Shown: positions 1 to 8,804 of the stretch, piece by piece
Layout of the letters: each line of letters opens with the position of its first letter
Position numbering within the stretch: position 1 is the stretch's first letter
Assembly: GCF_014217835.1 (NCBI RefSeq)
Contig: NZ_CP055263.1
Location: forward strand, 3,909,501 to 3,973,500
Direction of reading: 5' to 3'
Source: Metabacillus sp. KUDC1714
Lineage (GTDB): Bacteria > Bacillota > Bacilli > Bacillales > Bacillaceae
Length of the DNA stretch: 64,000 bases
Translations under genes and position numbers: made by a program
The notes under the pieces: generated by a model
The model's input: only the letters and a program-made list of their open reading frames with translations
Database searches by the model: none
Told to the model about the DNA's origin: nothing

Positions 1-521
1 TGAATAGAGCTGTTTTTCTTGATCGCGATGGTGTAATAAATGAAGTGCTAAGTAAAAGAGTTAAATTTGTTAATAAACCAGAGCAAATGTTTTTGCTTGA
101 AGGTGTTGGAGAGGGGATTAAATTATTAAATGATGCTGGATTTTTAGTGTTTGTAGTGACTAATCAAGGTGGTATTGGTCTAGGGTTTATGAAGGAAGTG
201 ATGCTTGTTAAAGTACATGAAAAAATGAAAAATGATATCGCAGAGTACGGAGGGAAAATTGACGATATTATTTATTGTCCACACAAACCTCATGCTGGTT
301 GTGCCTGTCGTAAACCAGAACCTGAAATGCTACATAGACTTGCAAAAAAGCATCAAGTTTCTCTAAAGGAGAGTTTCATGGTTGGTGATCGTGACGTTGA
401 CATATTAGCAGGAAGACAGGCTGGAACAAAAACGATATTAATTGGAGATAATGAAGGATTAGCGGATTTTCAATTTCCATCATTGTATGAGGCTGCAAAA
501 TGGTTAACGAATGAAAAGTAG
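1..521 (+). CDS. HAD-IIIA phosphatase, GmhB-like (5' end lacks one base)
   Basis: The reading frame is open from the window edge. Bases 1-2 are TG and the next codons read NRAVFLDRDG, so the start ATG very probably has its A just outside the window, giving about 173 residues. The nucleophile motif DRDG (Asp at about residues 8 and 10) is upstream of the first in-window GTG at 45, so that GTG is not the true start. A Cys/His cluster (CPH...CAC, residues about 97-108) followed by RKPEPEM and GDRDVD fits the zinc-binding HAD-IIIA phosphatases typified by D-glycero-D-manno-heptose-1,7-bisphosphate 7-phosphatase. In Gram-positives these can act on heptose or other sugar phosphates, so the substrate is open. 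A hairpin at 623-646 probably ends the transcript. Confidence 0.85.
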   Translation, partial: NRAVFLDRDGVINEVLSKRVKFVNKPEQMFLLEGVGEGIKLLNDAGFLVFVVTNQGGIGLGFMKEVMLVKVHEKMKNDIAEYGGKIDDIIYCPHKPHAGCACRKPEPEMLHRLAKKHQVSLKESFMVGDRDVDILAGRQAGTKTILIGDNEGLADFQFPSLYEAAKWLTNEK

Positions 522-552
522 GGCTAATAGTCAAAATCCGTATATTGTACCA

Positions 553-581
553 TTGCGATAAATTTGTGAAAGTGATATTCT
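553..581 (+). promoter_or_regulatory. candidate sigma-A promoter for the amylopullulanase gene
   Basis: TTGCGA at 553-558 and TATTCT at 576-581 are separated by 17 bases. Each box matches consensus at four of six positions. A cre site begins 14 bases after the -10 box, which suits a repressed promoter. A second possible pair, TTGTGC at 661 and TACTAT at 683, would give a very short leader. Confidence 0.35.
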
Positions 582-594
582 AAAAATGAATTCA

Positions 595-609
595 ATGGAA
601 ACGCTTACA
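595..609 (+). promoter_or_regulatory. CcpA cre operator
   Basis: ATGGAAACGCTTACA matches the Bacillus cre consensus WTGNAARCGNWWWCA at every position. It lies 103 bases before the amylopullulanase start. CcpA repression of secreted starch enzymes by glucose is well established in Bacillus, so carbon catabolite repression of this gene is inferred. Confidence 0.75.
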
Positions 610-622
610 TAAATTAATTTAT

Positions 623-654
623 AAGATTTCTATATACAGAAATCTTGTTTATTT
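623..654 (+). terminator. hairpin between HAD gene and amylopullulanase
   Basis: AAGATTTCT (623-631) pairs with AGAAATCTT (638-646) around a six-base loop, followed by GTTTATTT. It could end the upstream HAD transcript. If the promoter at 553-581 is used, the same hairpin would sit inside the amylopullulanase leader. Confidence 0.55.
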
Positions 655-662
655 AACTTATT

Positions 663-677
663 GTGCAAACGATTTCC
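663..677 (+). promoter_or_regulatory. second cre-like / LacI-family operator
   Basis: GTGCAAACGATTTCC keeps the TGNAARCG core and the following WWWC of a cre site but misses both end bases. It could be a weak CcpA site or the operator of a LacI-family sugar regulator such as a MalR type. It lies just before the ribosome binding site of the amylopullulanase gene. Confidence 0.4.
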
Positions 678-711
678 TAAAATACTATAGTCAATGGGGA
701 GGTTATGTAGA

Positions 712-3700
712 TTGAGAAAGTTAAAAATGAAGGCGTTATCTAATTTAGTTATTATTACATTGGTTTTACAGGTTTTTTCGAGCTTTCTTTCTGCAAGCAC
801 TACAGCGATCGATTCGAATTCTGTTAGTAATGAGAATGATACACATAAAATCACTAGCCCAGTCATAAATGAAGATGGAAGTGTAACATTTAACTATGAA
901 AGTAATGGGGAAAAAGCATTATATCTCATTGGTAATTTTGTAGATTGGGAGCTTACGAAAGCGATTGAAATGATAGAGAAGGAGGGCGTTTTTTCTGTAA
1001 CGGTCCCTCACTTAGAAGCTGGGGAATACCAATATAAATTCGTACAAAACAATCTTTCTTGGGATGAATCAACTATAGATCCTGCAAATCCTAATACAGT
1101 AGATGGAAACTCAGTTTTTACAATTGAATCTCCTGAACCAGTGAAAGTTCAATCTGCATTAATGGATTCGTTAACTGAAATTTTAGTGACAACAAATAAA
1201 GCAGTAACTGATAAAACATTCAAAGTAATTGAGAAAGAGACTAATAAAATAGTAAAAACAACAACAACGGCTATTAGTGATAAAAAAGTAAAACTATCCT
1301 TAGCTGATGAGGAAAAAGTAGACGTTAGGAAGATCTATGAAGTAAAGATAGGAGACTCAGAACCAACAAAAGTCATAATGCGAGAGATTCTAAATGATGA
1401 AAGCTATTATTATGCAGGAGATGATTTGGGTTTTTCATATTCGCCAAAAAAAACGACATTTAAGCTATGGGCACCTACAGCTACAAAAGTTAGTCTAGCA
1501 ATCTATGAAAATGCTGGAAAGTATGAAGGTGCATTTGTAATCGATCATACTGATGGTAAAGAAACAGATATGACGAGAGCTAGTAATGGTGTATGGTCAT
1601 TACATGTAAAGGGAAATCTTAAAAACAAATATTATATGTATAAAGTAGAATTTGCAGATGGAAAAGTAAACTATGCAGTTGATCCATATGCACGTGCGAC
1701 TTCTGCTAATGGTCAAAGAGCAGTGATCGTTGATTTAGACAAAACAGATCCAGCAGGGTTTGATCCACTAGAAAAACCACCAGTTACTTCACCAAATGAT
1801 GCGATACTTTATGAATTACATGTAAGAGATTTTTCAATTGACGAACAATCTGGAATGAAAAATAAAGGGAAGTATTTGGCCTTTACTGAAAAGAGAACAA
1901 CTGGACCTAACGGTGTAAAAACAGGTGTAGATTCCTTAAAACAATTGGGAGTAAATTATGTTCACTTACTACCAACTTATGACTTCGGCTCTGTAAATGA
2001 ATTAACAGTTAATAACCCTAACTCACCAGATGCAAAATTTAATTGGGGGTATGACCCTGTTCACTTCAATGTACCAGAAGGCTCGTACTCAACCGATCCA
2101 CAGGATCCAACTAGTAGAATTAAAGAGTATAAGAAAATGGTGCAATCTCTACATGATCAAGGGATTCGTGTTGTGATGGATGTTGTGTACAACCATACAT
2201 ACATGAATGAATCGACACAGCTGAAAGGTAGTTCACCATTTGATTCTATTGTCCCTGGCTACTATTATCGTACAGATGAGACTGGGAAAATCACGAATGG
2301 TTCAGGTACAGGAAATGAAGTTGCGTCTGAGAGACCAATGGTTCGTAAATACATTAAGGATTCTGTTCATTATTGGGCAACTGAATATGGGATTGATGGA
2401 TACAGATTTGATTTGATGGGGTTAATCGATAAGCAAACGATGCAAGAAATTACAAAAGAACTAAAAAATCAAATTGATCCAAACTTTTTAATTTATGGGG
2501 AGCCTTGGACTGGCGGTACTTCAAGCTTGCCCCAATCATTACAAAACGTGAAAGGCTCCCAAAAGGATCAAGGCTACGCGGTATTTAATGATCACATTAG
2601 AGGGGCCATAAAAGGAGATAGCGACGGGGATGGAACTGGTTTTGCCACTGGTGCAACTAATAAAGAAGCTGAACTAGTTAAAGGTCTTCAAGGCTCGATC
2701 TATGACTTTACAAATCGTTCTTCTGAAAGCATTAATTATGTTACCGCACACGATAACTTAAACCTATGGGATAAGCTCATGCGGGTCGCAGGTATGGATG
2801 GAAATCATGATGATAAAAATTATGATCCACATGCTGTGATTACAGAAGAAAATACATTAAAAAATGAATGGGTAAAGCGAAGTCTTTTAGCAAATGGTAT
2901 TGTCTTTACGTCACAAGGGATTCCTTTTTTACATGCAGGGGAGGAAATACTCAGAAGTAAGTACGGTGAACATAATAGCTATAAGAGCCCCGATCGAATT
3001 AATCAAATTCGTTGGGCATTAAAAGATGAGTATCAATCTGTTTTTAATTATTACCAAGGATTAATTACGTTAAGAAAAACACACCCTGCTTTTAAAATAG
3101 ATTCAAAAGCTGCGATTGAAAAAAATCTAGAAGTTTTTAAACAGAATGAACAAATTGTTGCCTATCAGTTGAAGGATAATGCAAACAATGATCCATGGAA
3201 GAACATTGTAGTCATCTACAATGCCAATAAAACAGCGAAAGAAGTGTCACTACCTTCGAATCGTGAATGGAATGTCGTTGTAGATCATACAGCAGCAGGA
3301 GTTGAAACGATTCGAACAGTAAATAGCAATAAAGTTTCAATTGAAGGACTTTCGATGATGGTGCTATATGATCAAGCTGAAGCAGCATATAAGCCAGTTG
3401 CAACAAGTATTGAAGTCACTCCTCAGTCATTTGCAATAAACCCAGATGAATCAAAGTATTTGGCCGCTTATGTCAAAGATCAGAGGGGGAGAGTAATGCT
3501 AGGAGAAAAAATCAAATGGTCTTCTTCAAATAAAAAAGTTGTGACGGTTACAAATGGGAAAGTAACTGGTATTACAAAAGGTAAATCGACTATTACTGCA
3601 AAAGTAGGTAAAATAATCGAAGAAATAGAAGTAATAGTTGATAATTTAGCACCCGAACATATAACAATTTCAGGGAATAATTTCGTTTTTGAAACCTATT

Positions 3701-6336
3701 CTGCACAACTGTCTGCATTAGTAAAAGACCAATATCAACAAGACATGCTAGGGACAAAGGTAACATGGACATCATCGGATAAGACGATTGCAACAGTTGA
3801 TAATACAGGAAAAGTCACGGGGATAAAACCAGGGATTGTTACAATAACGGCACAATCTGAAAATGCAATTGCTACATTAGAGATGACAATTAAAAAAAAT
3901 GTAAAACGTTATGTACGGATTAAATATATAAGGCCAAATGGAGATTTCACTGGTGATTTTGGGGCATGGAATCTCTGGGTTTGGAACACAGGAGTAAAGA
4001 ATGATCAAATAGATTTTGAATCAATCAAAGGTGACACAGCGATAGCAAATGTGGAAATCGCTCCTGAGACAGAATCAATAGGTTTTTTAGTACGAAAAGG
4101 AACGGATTGGAATACAGCAAAGATATCACCAGACAGTGATGATCATAATGTGCAAATTAATCGTGATGATATAATTACAAAAGTAACTGTTATAACAGGT
4201 GTTACAGGTCAAACAGTGGTACCGACTGTTACAGGTCCAGTTTTAGAGGGTGGTAATGTCACATTCTACTACAGAGATGAAGAGCTCTTCCAGGGGGAGA
4301 GCATGCATACAATTGATCAAGTTAAAATTAAAATCGATGGTAAAGAGTTCACAATGCAATACAGTGAACAGGATGAATACTTCTCTTATAAGCTTGAAGA
4401 CTTAGCAGAAGGAACACATGAGTATAGCTTCTTAGTCACAAAGGGTGGTAAAACAACTGAGGTTACCGACCCGAAAAACACTAAAAATGAAAAGTCAACC
4501 ATCACGTATAATCGCCCTGATCTAACAGTTGAAGCAAGTGTTTTGCCAAATGAATTTTCATCTGATGAAAATGCGGTACTTACCGTTAAAGCTTCATCAA
4601 ATGAAAATGTAAACATTAAGGAAATGTTTGTAAACCTAGAACCATTAGGTGGCCGGGAAAAGGTTGAAATTGACCCTGAAGTAGGCGCTGTATCAATTGC
4701 TGTCAACGAAACAATATCAGCAGGTGAGAAGGAAGTCGACGTTACAGTAGTTGATGAGTATGGAAACAACCATACAAAATCAATTAAGGTAGCTATTATT
4801 CCAGAGAATACTGTTGGTGATGAATTAGATTTTGATTGGGATGAAGCACGAATTTATTTCATGCTAACAGACCGCTTTAAGGATGGAGATCCTTCTAACA
4901 ATGGCGCAAACGAATATGATCGAAACCATGCTGAAGCATATCATGGTGGTGATTTTCAAGGGATTATTGACAAGTTAGACTATATCGATAACCTAGGAAT
5001 CAATACAATTTGGATAACACCTATTGTGGATAATATTGACTTTAACAAAGGTCTCGATTTCACAACTGCAGAAGGTCTAGAAGCAAAACAATATGGCTAT
5101 CACGGTTATTGGGCAAAGGACTTTACAGCATTAGATGAGCACTTAGGTGATATTGAAACATTTCAAGAGTTAATTGAAAAGGCTCATGACCGCGGCATGA
5201 AAATTATGTTAGATGTGGTTGTAAATCATGCGGGTTATGGTGTGAATGGAAAAATGAATGAAGCGTGGAAAGCTGATGCAGACAATCTCCCTACTGATGA
5301 GGAAGTCGCTAAATTGCAAGGTATGTTCAGAACGGTCGATGAAGATCCAACAGTCAGAGGTGAACTTGATCATCTTCCAGATTTTAAAACGGAAGATACT
5401 GTGGTCCGTGCGAAAATAATCGACTGGCAAACAGCATGGCTTGAAAAAGTAAGAACAGATCGCGGCGACACAATTGATTTTTTCCGAATTGACACGGTTA
5501 AGCATGTTGAAGATGCAACCTGGCAAGCATTGAAAAATGATTTAACTGGCATCGATCCTGATTTCAAAATGATTGGAGAATATTGGGGGGCAAGTGTTGC
5601 TAATGATGGCGGATATTTAGGAACTGGTCAAATGGATTCTCTTCTTGACTTTGATTTCAAAGAAAAAGCAAAAGCATTTGTAGATGGAAGCATCGATAGT
5701 GTCGAAACATATTTACAAGAACGCAACAACCAACTTAATAACACAGCAACATTAGGTCAATTTTTAAGCAGTCATGACCAAAATGGTTTTCTATCTGAAT
5801 ACGTGAATGGAGATGTAGGTAAATTAAAGGTTGCTTCAGCATTACAAATTACCTCGAAGGGTCAACCAGTTATTTACTATGGAGAAGAATTAGGTAGATC
5901 CGGTAAATCAGACTGGGAAAAAGAAGGTGAAACAGTATTACAATTTGGGCAAAATCGTGATGATATGCCATGGGGGCTACTTGAAACTGAAGATCCAAAC
6001 GCAATGGCATTACACAAGCATTATTCAACATTACTAAACATTCGTGCTGAGTATTCCAAAGTTTTCTCAAAAGGTACTCGTGAAAAAGTAGCAGGTGGAG
6101 ATGCTGAAGACTATTTAGTATTTAAAAGAAAATATGAAGAAGAGCAGGTTTTAGTTGGATTAAATGTAACAGATAGTGCAAAACAAGCTACATTTGTAGT
6201 AGACTTCCCCGCTAATACTAAGCTTAGAGATTTATACAATGAAAAAGAATATGTAGTAAACAGCAATAAGGAAGTAACAATTAATATACCAGCTGATGAT
6301 AATGGTGGTACAGTTGTGCTTGCTACAATGAAGTGA
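712..6336 (+). CDS. secreted bifunctional amylopullulanase (type I pullulanase + alpha-amylase)
   Basis: It should cleave both alpha-1,6 and alpha-1,4 links of starch or pullulan outside the cell. TTG at 712 is preferred because GGGGAGG at 696-702 is nine bases upstream; ATG 694 overlaps that site. A Lys-rich signal peptide spans about residues 1-28. Next come a CBM48-like module (50-150) and a GH13 type I pullulanase with NWGYDP (about 444), catalytic D567 and E597, and H680-D681. Two Big_2 Ig-like repeats (about 897-1063), a CBM41/PUD module (1066-1163) and a linker domain follow. A second GH13 alpha-amylase has DVVVNH (1501-1506), D1594, E1623 and H1688-D1689. No LPXTG anchor is seen, so the enzyme is probably released. 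The usual YNWGYDP reads FNWGYDP here. Pullulanase before amylase is the reverse of the order known in several amylopullulanases. cre control is likely. Confidence 0.93.
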   Translation: MRKLKMKALSNLVIITLVLQVFSSFLSASTTAIDSNSVSNENDTHKITSPVINEDGSVTFNYESNGEKALYLIGNFVDWELTKAIEMIEKEGVFSVTVPHLEAGEYQYKFVQNNLSWDESTIDPANPNTVDGNSVFTIESPEPVKVQSALMDSLTEILVTTNKAVTDKTFKVIEKETNKIVKTTTTAISDKKVKLSLADEEKVDVRKIYEVKIGDSEPTKVIMREILNDESYYYAGDDLGFSYSPKKTTFKLWAPTATKVSLAIYENAGKYEGAFVIDHTDGKETDMTRASNGVWSLHVKGNLKNKYYMYKVEFADGKVNYAVDPYARATSANGQRAVIVDLDKTDPAGFDPLEKPPVTSPNDAILYELHVRDFSIDEQSGMKNKGKYLAFTEKRTTGPNGVKTGVDSLKQLGVNYVHLLPTYDFGSVNELTVNNPNSPDAKFNWGYDPVHFNVPEGSYSTDPQDPTSRIKEYKKMVQSLHDQGIRVVMDVVYNHTYMNESTQLKGSSPFDSIVPGYYYRTDETGKITNGSGTGNEVASERPMVRKYIKDSVHYWATEYGIDGYRFDLMGLIDKQTMQEITKELKNQIDPNFLIYGEPWTGGTSSLPQSLQNVKGSQKDQGYAVFNDHIRGAIKGDSDGDGTGFATGATNKEAELVKGLQGSIYDFTNRSSESINYVTAHDNLNLWDKLMRVAGMDGNHDDKNYDPHAVITEENTLKNEWVKRSLLANGIVFTSQGIPFLHAGEEILRSKYGEHNSYKSPDRINQIRWALKDEYQSVFNYYQGLITLRKTHPAFKIDSKAAIEKNLEVFKQNEQIVAYQLKDNANNDPWKNIVVIYNANKTAKEVSLPSNREWNVVVDHTAAGVETIRTVNSNKVSIEGLSMMVLYDQAEAAYKPVATSIEVTPQSFAINPDESKYLAAYVKDQRGRVMLGEKIKWSSSNKKVVTVTNGKVTGITKGKSTITAKVGKIIEEIEVIVDNLAPEHITISGNNFVFETYSAQLSALVKDQYQQDMLGTKVTWTSSDKTIATVDNTGKVTGIKPGIVTITAQSENAIATLEMTIKKNVKRYVRIKYIRPNGDFTGDFGAWNLWVWNTGVKNDQIDFESIKGDTAIANVEIAPETESIGFLVRKGTDWNTAKISPDSDDHNVQINRDDIITKVTVITGVTGQTVVPTVTGPVLEGGNVTFYYRDEELFQGESMHTIDQVKIKIDGKEFTMQYSEQDEYFSYKLEDLAEGTHEYSFLVTKGGKTTEVTDPKNTKNEKSTITYNRPDLTVEASVLPNEFSSDENAVLTVKASSNENVNIKEMFVNLEPLGGREKVEIDPEVGAVSIAVNETISAGEKEVDVTVVDEYGNNHTKSIKVAIIPENTVGDELDFDWDEARIYFMLTDRFKDGDPSNNGANEYDRNHAEAYHGGDFQGIIDKLDYIDNLGINTIWITPIVDNIDFNKGLDFTTAEGLEAKQYGYHGYWAKDFTALDEHLGDIETFQELIEKAHDRGMKIMLDVVVNHAGYGVNGKMNEAWKADADNLPTDEEVAKLQGMFRTVDEDPTVRGELDHLPDFKTEDTVVRAKIIDWQTAWLEKVRTDRGDTIDFFRIDTVKHVEDATWQALKNDLTGIDPDFKMIGEYWGASVANDGGYLGTGQMDSLLDFDFKEKAKAFVDGSIDSVETYLQERNNQLNNTATLGQFLSSHDQNGFLSEYVNGDVGKLKVASALQITSKGQPVIYYGEELGRSGKSDWEKEGETVLQFGQNRDDMPWGLLETEDPNAMALHKHYSTLLNIRAEYSKVFSKGTREKVAGGDAEDYLVFKRKYEEEQVLVGLNVTDSAKQATFVVDFPANTKLRDLYNEKEYVVNSNKEVTINIPADDNGGTVVLATMK

Positions 6337-6520
6337 CGAAGATGAGCTAAGATTGAATGGGATTTAGAATTTATAATAGACCGACCTGGGAACTTTTCCA
6401 GTAACAGGACTAGTTATAAATGTTCTAAATTAATTCGGTCTTCAACCCGCTGGTACTAGTTTTAAATTAGTTAGTAGCTTGAGGAAATAGCTAATACGAG
6501 TGAAATATAATTTGTAGAGT

Positions 6521-6563
6521 AAACACGCTTAGAGACAGGAAATGCTGTTTTCTAAGCGTGTTT
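6521..6563. terminator. bidirectional terminator between amylopullulanase and ku
   Basis: A perfect 13-bp inverted repeat, AAACACGCTTAGA (6521-6533) and TCTAAGCGTGTTT (6551-6563), lies between two convergent genes. T-runs on both flanks are short. The preceding stretch 6337-6520 shows only a weak AGACCGA/TCGGTCT pair (6378-6384, 6435-6441) and no gene. Confidence 0.8.
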
Positions 6564-6575
6564 TAAGTGGATAAC

Positions 6576-7490
6576 TTATGCCTTTTTACGGACTGTTTTC
6601 GTCTTCTTAGCAATTGTTTGACTTGGTGCTAGTGGCTGACCACCTTCATCACCAGCAGCTTTAGCTTGTGTTGCCTTTGGCTTTGCTGGTTTAGCAGGGT
6701 TTGCTTTTCCTTGTGGTTTTTTTGTTTTTTCAATACTTGCCTGTAGTGCGCTCATCAAGTCAACTACATTTTGTCTTGGTGCTGCTTCTGTAGGTGTTTT
6801 GCCTTCATCCTGATTTACTTTTCTTTCAATTAATTCTTGAAGTGCAAGTCGATAGTCATCCTTATATTTTTCAGGGTCAAAAGTTGTTGTAAGTTGATCA
6901 ATTAACATGATGGCGGTTTCTAGCTCTTTACTGCCAACTTCGACCTGCTCAGGTACACTTGGAACTTCTTTCACATTTCTAACTTCATCTGGATAATGGA
7001 CTGTTTCCATAACAATGCAATTCTCGTAAACACGAACCATTGCTAGTTGTTGTTTGGAGCGGATTGTTATTTGTGCCACACCGATTTTACCGGATTGATT
7101 TAATGCTTCACGTAATAATCCATATGCTTTTCCACCGTTTTCACCTGGTCCGATGAAATAAGAACGACTAAAGTAGATGGGATCAATCTCTTCCATTTTT
7201 ACAAAATCAATGATTTCGACAGTCTTATCCTCATGCTCGTCCTTTAGTTCTTTAAGTTCTTCATCCGAAAGAACAACATATTTCCCTTTTACATATTCGT
7301 AACCCTTCACAATTTCTTCAGTCGAAATTTCTTCATCACAGTTAGGGCATTTTTTTTCATACTGAATCGGTGTATGGCATTTTTTATGAAGGGTTCTAAG
7401 TTTGATATCTTTATCTTCAGTTGCTGCATAAAGCTTTATTGGAATGTTTACCAGGCCGAAACTGATTGATCCTTTCCACATCGTATGCAT
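6576..7490 (-). CDS. ku: Ku DNA end-binding protein (NHEJ)
   Basis: This 304-residue protein opens with MWKGSISFGLVNIPIKLY, the hallmark of bacterial Ku. Two CxxC-like pairs follow (around CHTPIQYEKKCPNC), then the beta-barrel region. The C-terminal tail is rich in Lys, Ala and Pro, as in Ku proteins that bind DNA and recruit LigD. Bacterial Ku forms a homodimeric ring on double-strand ends and works with ligase LigD, notably in spores. An AGGG ribosome binding site supports ATG 7490; the ATG three codons later is an alternative. In B. subtilis ykoV is next to ligD (ykoU), but no ligD is seen on either side here. The ykoY-sigI region nearby supports the ykoV assignment. Confidence 0.95.
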   Translation of the reverse strand: MHTMWKGSISFGLVNIPIKLYAATEDKDIKLRTLHKKCHTPIQYEKKCPNCDEEISTEEIVKGYEYVKGKYVVLSDEELKELKDEHEDKTVEIIDFVKMEEIDPIYFSRSYFIGPGENGGKAYGLLREALNQSGKIGVAQITIRSKQQLAMVRVYENCIVMETVHYPDEVRNVKEVPSVPEQVEVGSKELETAIMLIDQLTTTFDPEKYKDDYRLALQELIERKVNQDEGKTPTEAAPRQNVVDLMSALQASIEKTKKPQGKANPAKPAKPKATQAKAAGDEGGQPLAPSQTIAKKTKTVRKKA

Positions 7491-7679
7491 AAAATTCCCT
7501 GCTTTCCATCGTATATTTTAAAATGCTGATTAGCTTGCACTGTTCAATCCACAATATTAGGAATGCTTTGCTAACATGGTAGTTAATTCATTGATTTGGC
7601 TTGAATACGACATACCCATTTTGTAAATAGCATAAGTAACTTTTTACCTTTTCATGTCTAGTAATACATACCAATAAAA
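7491..7679. other. non-coding stretch upstream of ku
   Basis: Nothing coding is seen between the ku start and the long inverted repeat that begins at 7680. It should contain the ku promoter on the minus strand. No box pair stood out, including none that I could assign with confidence to SigG or SigF. Confidence 0.4.
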
Positions 7680-7844
7680 AAGAGGCTGGGACATAACTAA
7701 ATTGACCATTCTTAAAGCCGAATAATTTCTAATTTAATTAAGCGATATAAATAAAAAACCCAAACTATTACGAAACTCTAAATTAGAATTTCGCATGATA
7801 GTTCGGGTTTTTCTTTGGCTGAAATACTTTTGTCCCAGCCTCTT
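7680..7844 (-). terminator. long nested inverted repeat ending uppP
   Basis: The outer arms AAGAGGCTGGGACA (7680-7693) and TGTCCCAGCCTCTT (7831-7844) pair perfectly over 14 bp. A second helix lies inside, AAAAACCCAAACTAT (7754-7768) with ATAGTTCGGGTTTTT (7798-7812), one mismatch, and a small CGAAA/TTTCG stem lies in the centre. On the minus strand the outer stem is followed by a T-run, and its arm overlaps the uppP stop codon, so it can serve as the uppP terminator. Its size and nesting also fit a small repeat family dispersed in Bacillus genomes. Confidence 0.65.
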
Positions 7845-8622
7845 AAAAAATAGCTATTTTTTGCAAAAGAATAATGAATCCACCAAGTACCCATACATAA
7901 ATCGCAAAAATTCTTAGGGACTGTCGCTTAACAAAAGAAATCATAAATTTAACTGCAATATATCCAAAAAAAGCAGAAGAAATGGTTGCAACAAGCATTG
8001 ATAACAGGCTAATTTGTGGAACGTTCCCTGACATTACATCCTTCAGCTGAAAAATGACTCCACCAAAAATGGCGGGGATTGAAAGTAAAAAGGAAAAATA
8101 AGCAGCAGCTTCTTTGTCCATTTTTCTTATAAGCGCACCAACAATCGTCATACCAGACCTGGATATAGCTGGGAAAATTGCAAATGCCTGAAAGCTCCCA
8201 ATAAAAAAAGAGTCAAAAAGAGAAAGGTCGTCTATCTTTTTTGCACCATTTTTAATTGAGTCAGCAAACCATAAAAATATTCCAGTTACGAGAAATTCCC
8301 AACCAATTGTTACACCTGTTTTTGAGATTTCATCAAAAAAGTCACTGAACAATACACCAGCAAATACAGCTGGAATTGTACCAACTACTAATAATGCTGT
8401 TATTCGACTAAATGGTTTTTTAATCAGCTTAATTATAATGTCCTTATAAAAAACAAGTAAGGCAATGAGTGTACCAATGTGAAGCATTGTATCTAAGTAT
8501 ATGCCTGCTTCCTCTAAACCGAAAAGCTTTCGTCCAATATAAAGGTGTCCTGTACTGCTAATTGGTATAAACTCCGTTAATCCCTGAATGATTCCTAAAA
8601 TAATTGCTTGGAGCCAATCCAT
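7843..8622 (-). CDS. uppP: undecaprenyl-diphosphatase UppP (BacA)
   Basis: It dephosphorylates undecaprenyl pyrophosphate to recycle the lipid carrier for cell-wall synthesis, and extra dosage gives bacitracin resistance. The membrane protein has about 259 residues and eight hydrophobic segments. The two family signatures are present: GLTEFIPISSTGHL near residues 12-25, containing the catalytic Glu, and PAISRSGMT near residues 150-160 with the conserved Arg. AGGAGG at 8630-8635 sits seven bases before ATG 8622 (MDWLQ...), so this start is chosen over the upstream TTG at 8640. It is transcribed away from the dedA gene. The 180-bp gap between the two must hold both promoters. Confidence 0.95.
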   Translation of the reverse strand: MDWLQAIILGIIQGLTEFIPISSTGHLYIGRKLFGLEEAGIYLDTMLHIGTLIALLVFYKDIIIKLIKKPFSRITALLVVGTIPAVFAGVLFSDFFDEISKTGVTIGWEFLVTGIFLWFADSIKNGAKKIDDLSLFDSFFIGSFQAFAIFPAISRSGMTIVGALIRKMDKEAAAYFSFLLSIPAIFGGVIFQLKDVMSGNVPQISLLSMLVATISSAFFGYIAVKFMISFVKRQSLRIFAIYVWVLGGFIILLQKIAIF

Positions 8623-8804
8623 ATTAATTCCTCCTAACAAAATGAATATGAAGTATGAAAGAAGTTCTCATCTAGGGAATTTTAAAAATGCCAGACCTAG
8701 TGTAGTTTTAACCTCGTTCCTTCATAAAAATGGTTGTCTGTATAAATGAATATGTGTATTATATAGGACGGTAGAACTTATTGAATGAAAATAGGTGATT
8801 ATTT

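Noticed and set aside
4386..4769. 127-codon minus-strand frame inside the amylopullulanase gene
   Set aside because: It lies wholly within a well-supported gene, has no ribosome binding site or recognisable domain, and its composition mirrors the coding strand.
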